Translations under genes and position numbers: made by a program
Assembly (NCBI RefSeq): GCF_007197735.1
Contig: NZ_CP041637.1
Coordinates: 2,823,001-2,887,000, forward strand
Source of the DNA: Formosa sediminum
Lineage (GTDB): Bacteria > Bacteroidota > Bacteroidia > Flavobacteriales > Flavobacteriaceae
Direction of reading: 5' to 3'
Length of the DNA stretch: 64,000 bases
Notes under the pieces: model-generated
Database searches by the model: none
What the model was told of the DNA's origin: nothing
What the model saw: the letters and a program-made list of their open reading frames with translations, nothing else
Shown here: positions 63,600 to 64,000 of the stretch, one piece after another
Numbering within the stretch: the stretch's first letter is position 1
Layout: every line of letters begins with the position of its first letter

Positions 63600-64000
63600 T
63601 ATTTAAAAAGCATGACTAATCTTTCTGATGTTTTAACATCAAATTTTTGTAATTTATAATTCCCAAAAATTTCAATTAAATGAACATTTGCAGCTTCAAA
63701 AAGCGCTTCAAAATCTTCTAGAGTAAAAGCTCTTACACGTTCTTGATAGTTATATGCCTTACTTTCAAAGATAAAAGAGATATCTTTTATAATATATCCA
63801 TCTTCAACATAGCGTTTTAAATTAAATGTAATGCCATCAATGACTTTAGTTTCCTCAGGTACTAAATGTTTAATGACATACTCTGTGTTCATAAAATCAA
63901 TAACACCAATCCCATAATCGTTTAAATCACTTTTTATCGCTTTAATGGTATCTAAATTATCTTCATCTTTTTCAAAATACCCAAAACTTGTAAATAAATT
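63599..64000 (-). CDS. Class I SAM-dependent methyltransferase (N-terminal part outside window)
   Basis: Only the last 133 residues are in the window; the frame is open to base 64000 in phase. Visible segments NLFTSFGYFEKDEDNL, GIGVIDFMNTEYVIKHLVPEE and RVRAFTLEDFEALFEAANV match the second half of small Rossmann-fold methyltransferases of this group. The SAM-binding GxGxG motif would be upstream. An internal ATG at 63892 is not the start. Substrate unknown. First visible gene of an operon with the ZIP transporter. Confidence 0.85.
   Translation of the reverse strand, partial: NLFTSFGYFEKDEDNLDTIKAIKSDLNDYGIGVIDFMNTEYVIKHLVPEETKVIDGITFNLKRYVEDGYIIKDISFIFESKAYNYQERVRAFTLEDFEALFEAANVHLIEIFGNYKLQKFDVKTSERLVMLFK

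Noticed and set aside
1-64000. CRISPR array, integrase, transposase, tRNA or rRNA genes.
   Set aside because: No regularly spaced repeats, no mobile-element protein and no cloverleaf or rRNA-like stretch was recognised on either strand; the gaps are short and AT-rich.

Overview
The window looks like a chromosomal segment of a low-GC, probably marine member of the Flavobacteriaceae (Bacteroidota). The evidence is the AT-rich composition, MK(K)-type signal peptides ending in SQ or AQ, Bacteroidota-type -7 boxes (TAnnTTTG), a complete menaquinone cluster, an EttA gene preceded by a tiny membrane protein, and family choices typical of this group (fused CzcA-CzcC, DUF4294, imidazolonepropionase next to an arginase-fold gene). 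I see no tRNA, rRNA, CRISPR array, transposase or phage gene.

Layout. 1-6944: heavy-metal efflux (CzcA-CzcC fusion cut by the window edge, CzcB lipoprotein, Fur-family regulator, P1B-type ATPase). 7067-8595: a nitronate-monooxygenase-like enzyme and a GNAT acetyltransferase. 8658-20072: menaquinone biosynthesis (hotdog thioesterase, menF, menD, menB, menA, menC, menE) interleaved with an S1 RNA-binding protein, a C1 peptidase, a UPF0173 hydrolase and a CPBP membrane protease. 20153-21395: a broken OmpA-family gene. 21442-25316: an unpartnered acyl-CoA carboxyltransferase, and divergently a DoxX / FMN reductase / MarR / pirin operon with a perfect palindrome in front. 25469-32266: an OmpA-family barrel protein, two MFS transporters (one hexuronate-type), a small membrane protein, ettA and a small membrane protein. 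32340-36495: a secreted MBL-fold protein, an arginase-fold protein that has lost most metal ligands, a coiled-coil protein and hutI. 36821-44011: a Crp-family regulator, fatty acid desaturase, lipoprotein, MarC, MFS exporter, aldo/keto reductase and ABC exporter. 52373-58526: a three-gene propionyl-CoA carboxylase operon and a DUF294/exonuclease pair. 58561-64000: PrsW, NUDIX, M42 peptidase, DUF4294, hemolysin III, DUF4268, ZIP transporter and a methyltransferase cut by the window edge.

The most striking block is 44186-52192. A protein with a signal peptide carries a phosphohistidine swivel domain followed by a PPDK/glucan-water-dikinase-type ATP-grasp domain, both with key residues intact. 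It is followed directly by a beta-lactamase-fold serine hydrolase. These converge on a second serine hydrolase and a nucleotide-transporter (ATP/ADP carrier family) protein fused to HEAT-like repeats. An exported ATP-using dikinase beside a putative nucleotide carrier suggests an ATP-fuelled phosphorylation system outside the cytoplasm. This is inference and I know of no described example.
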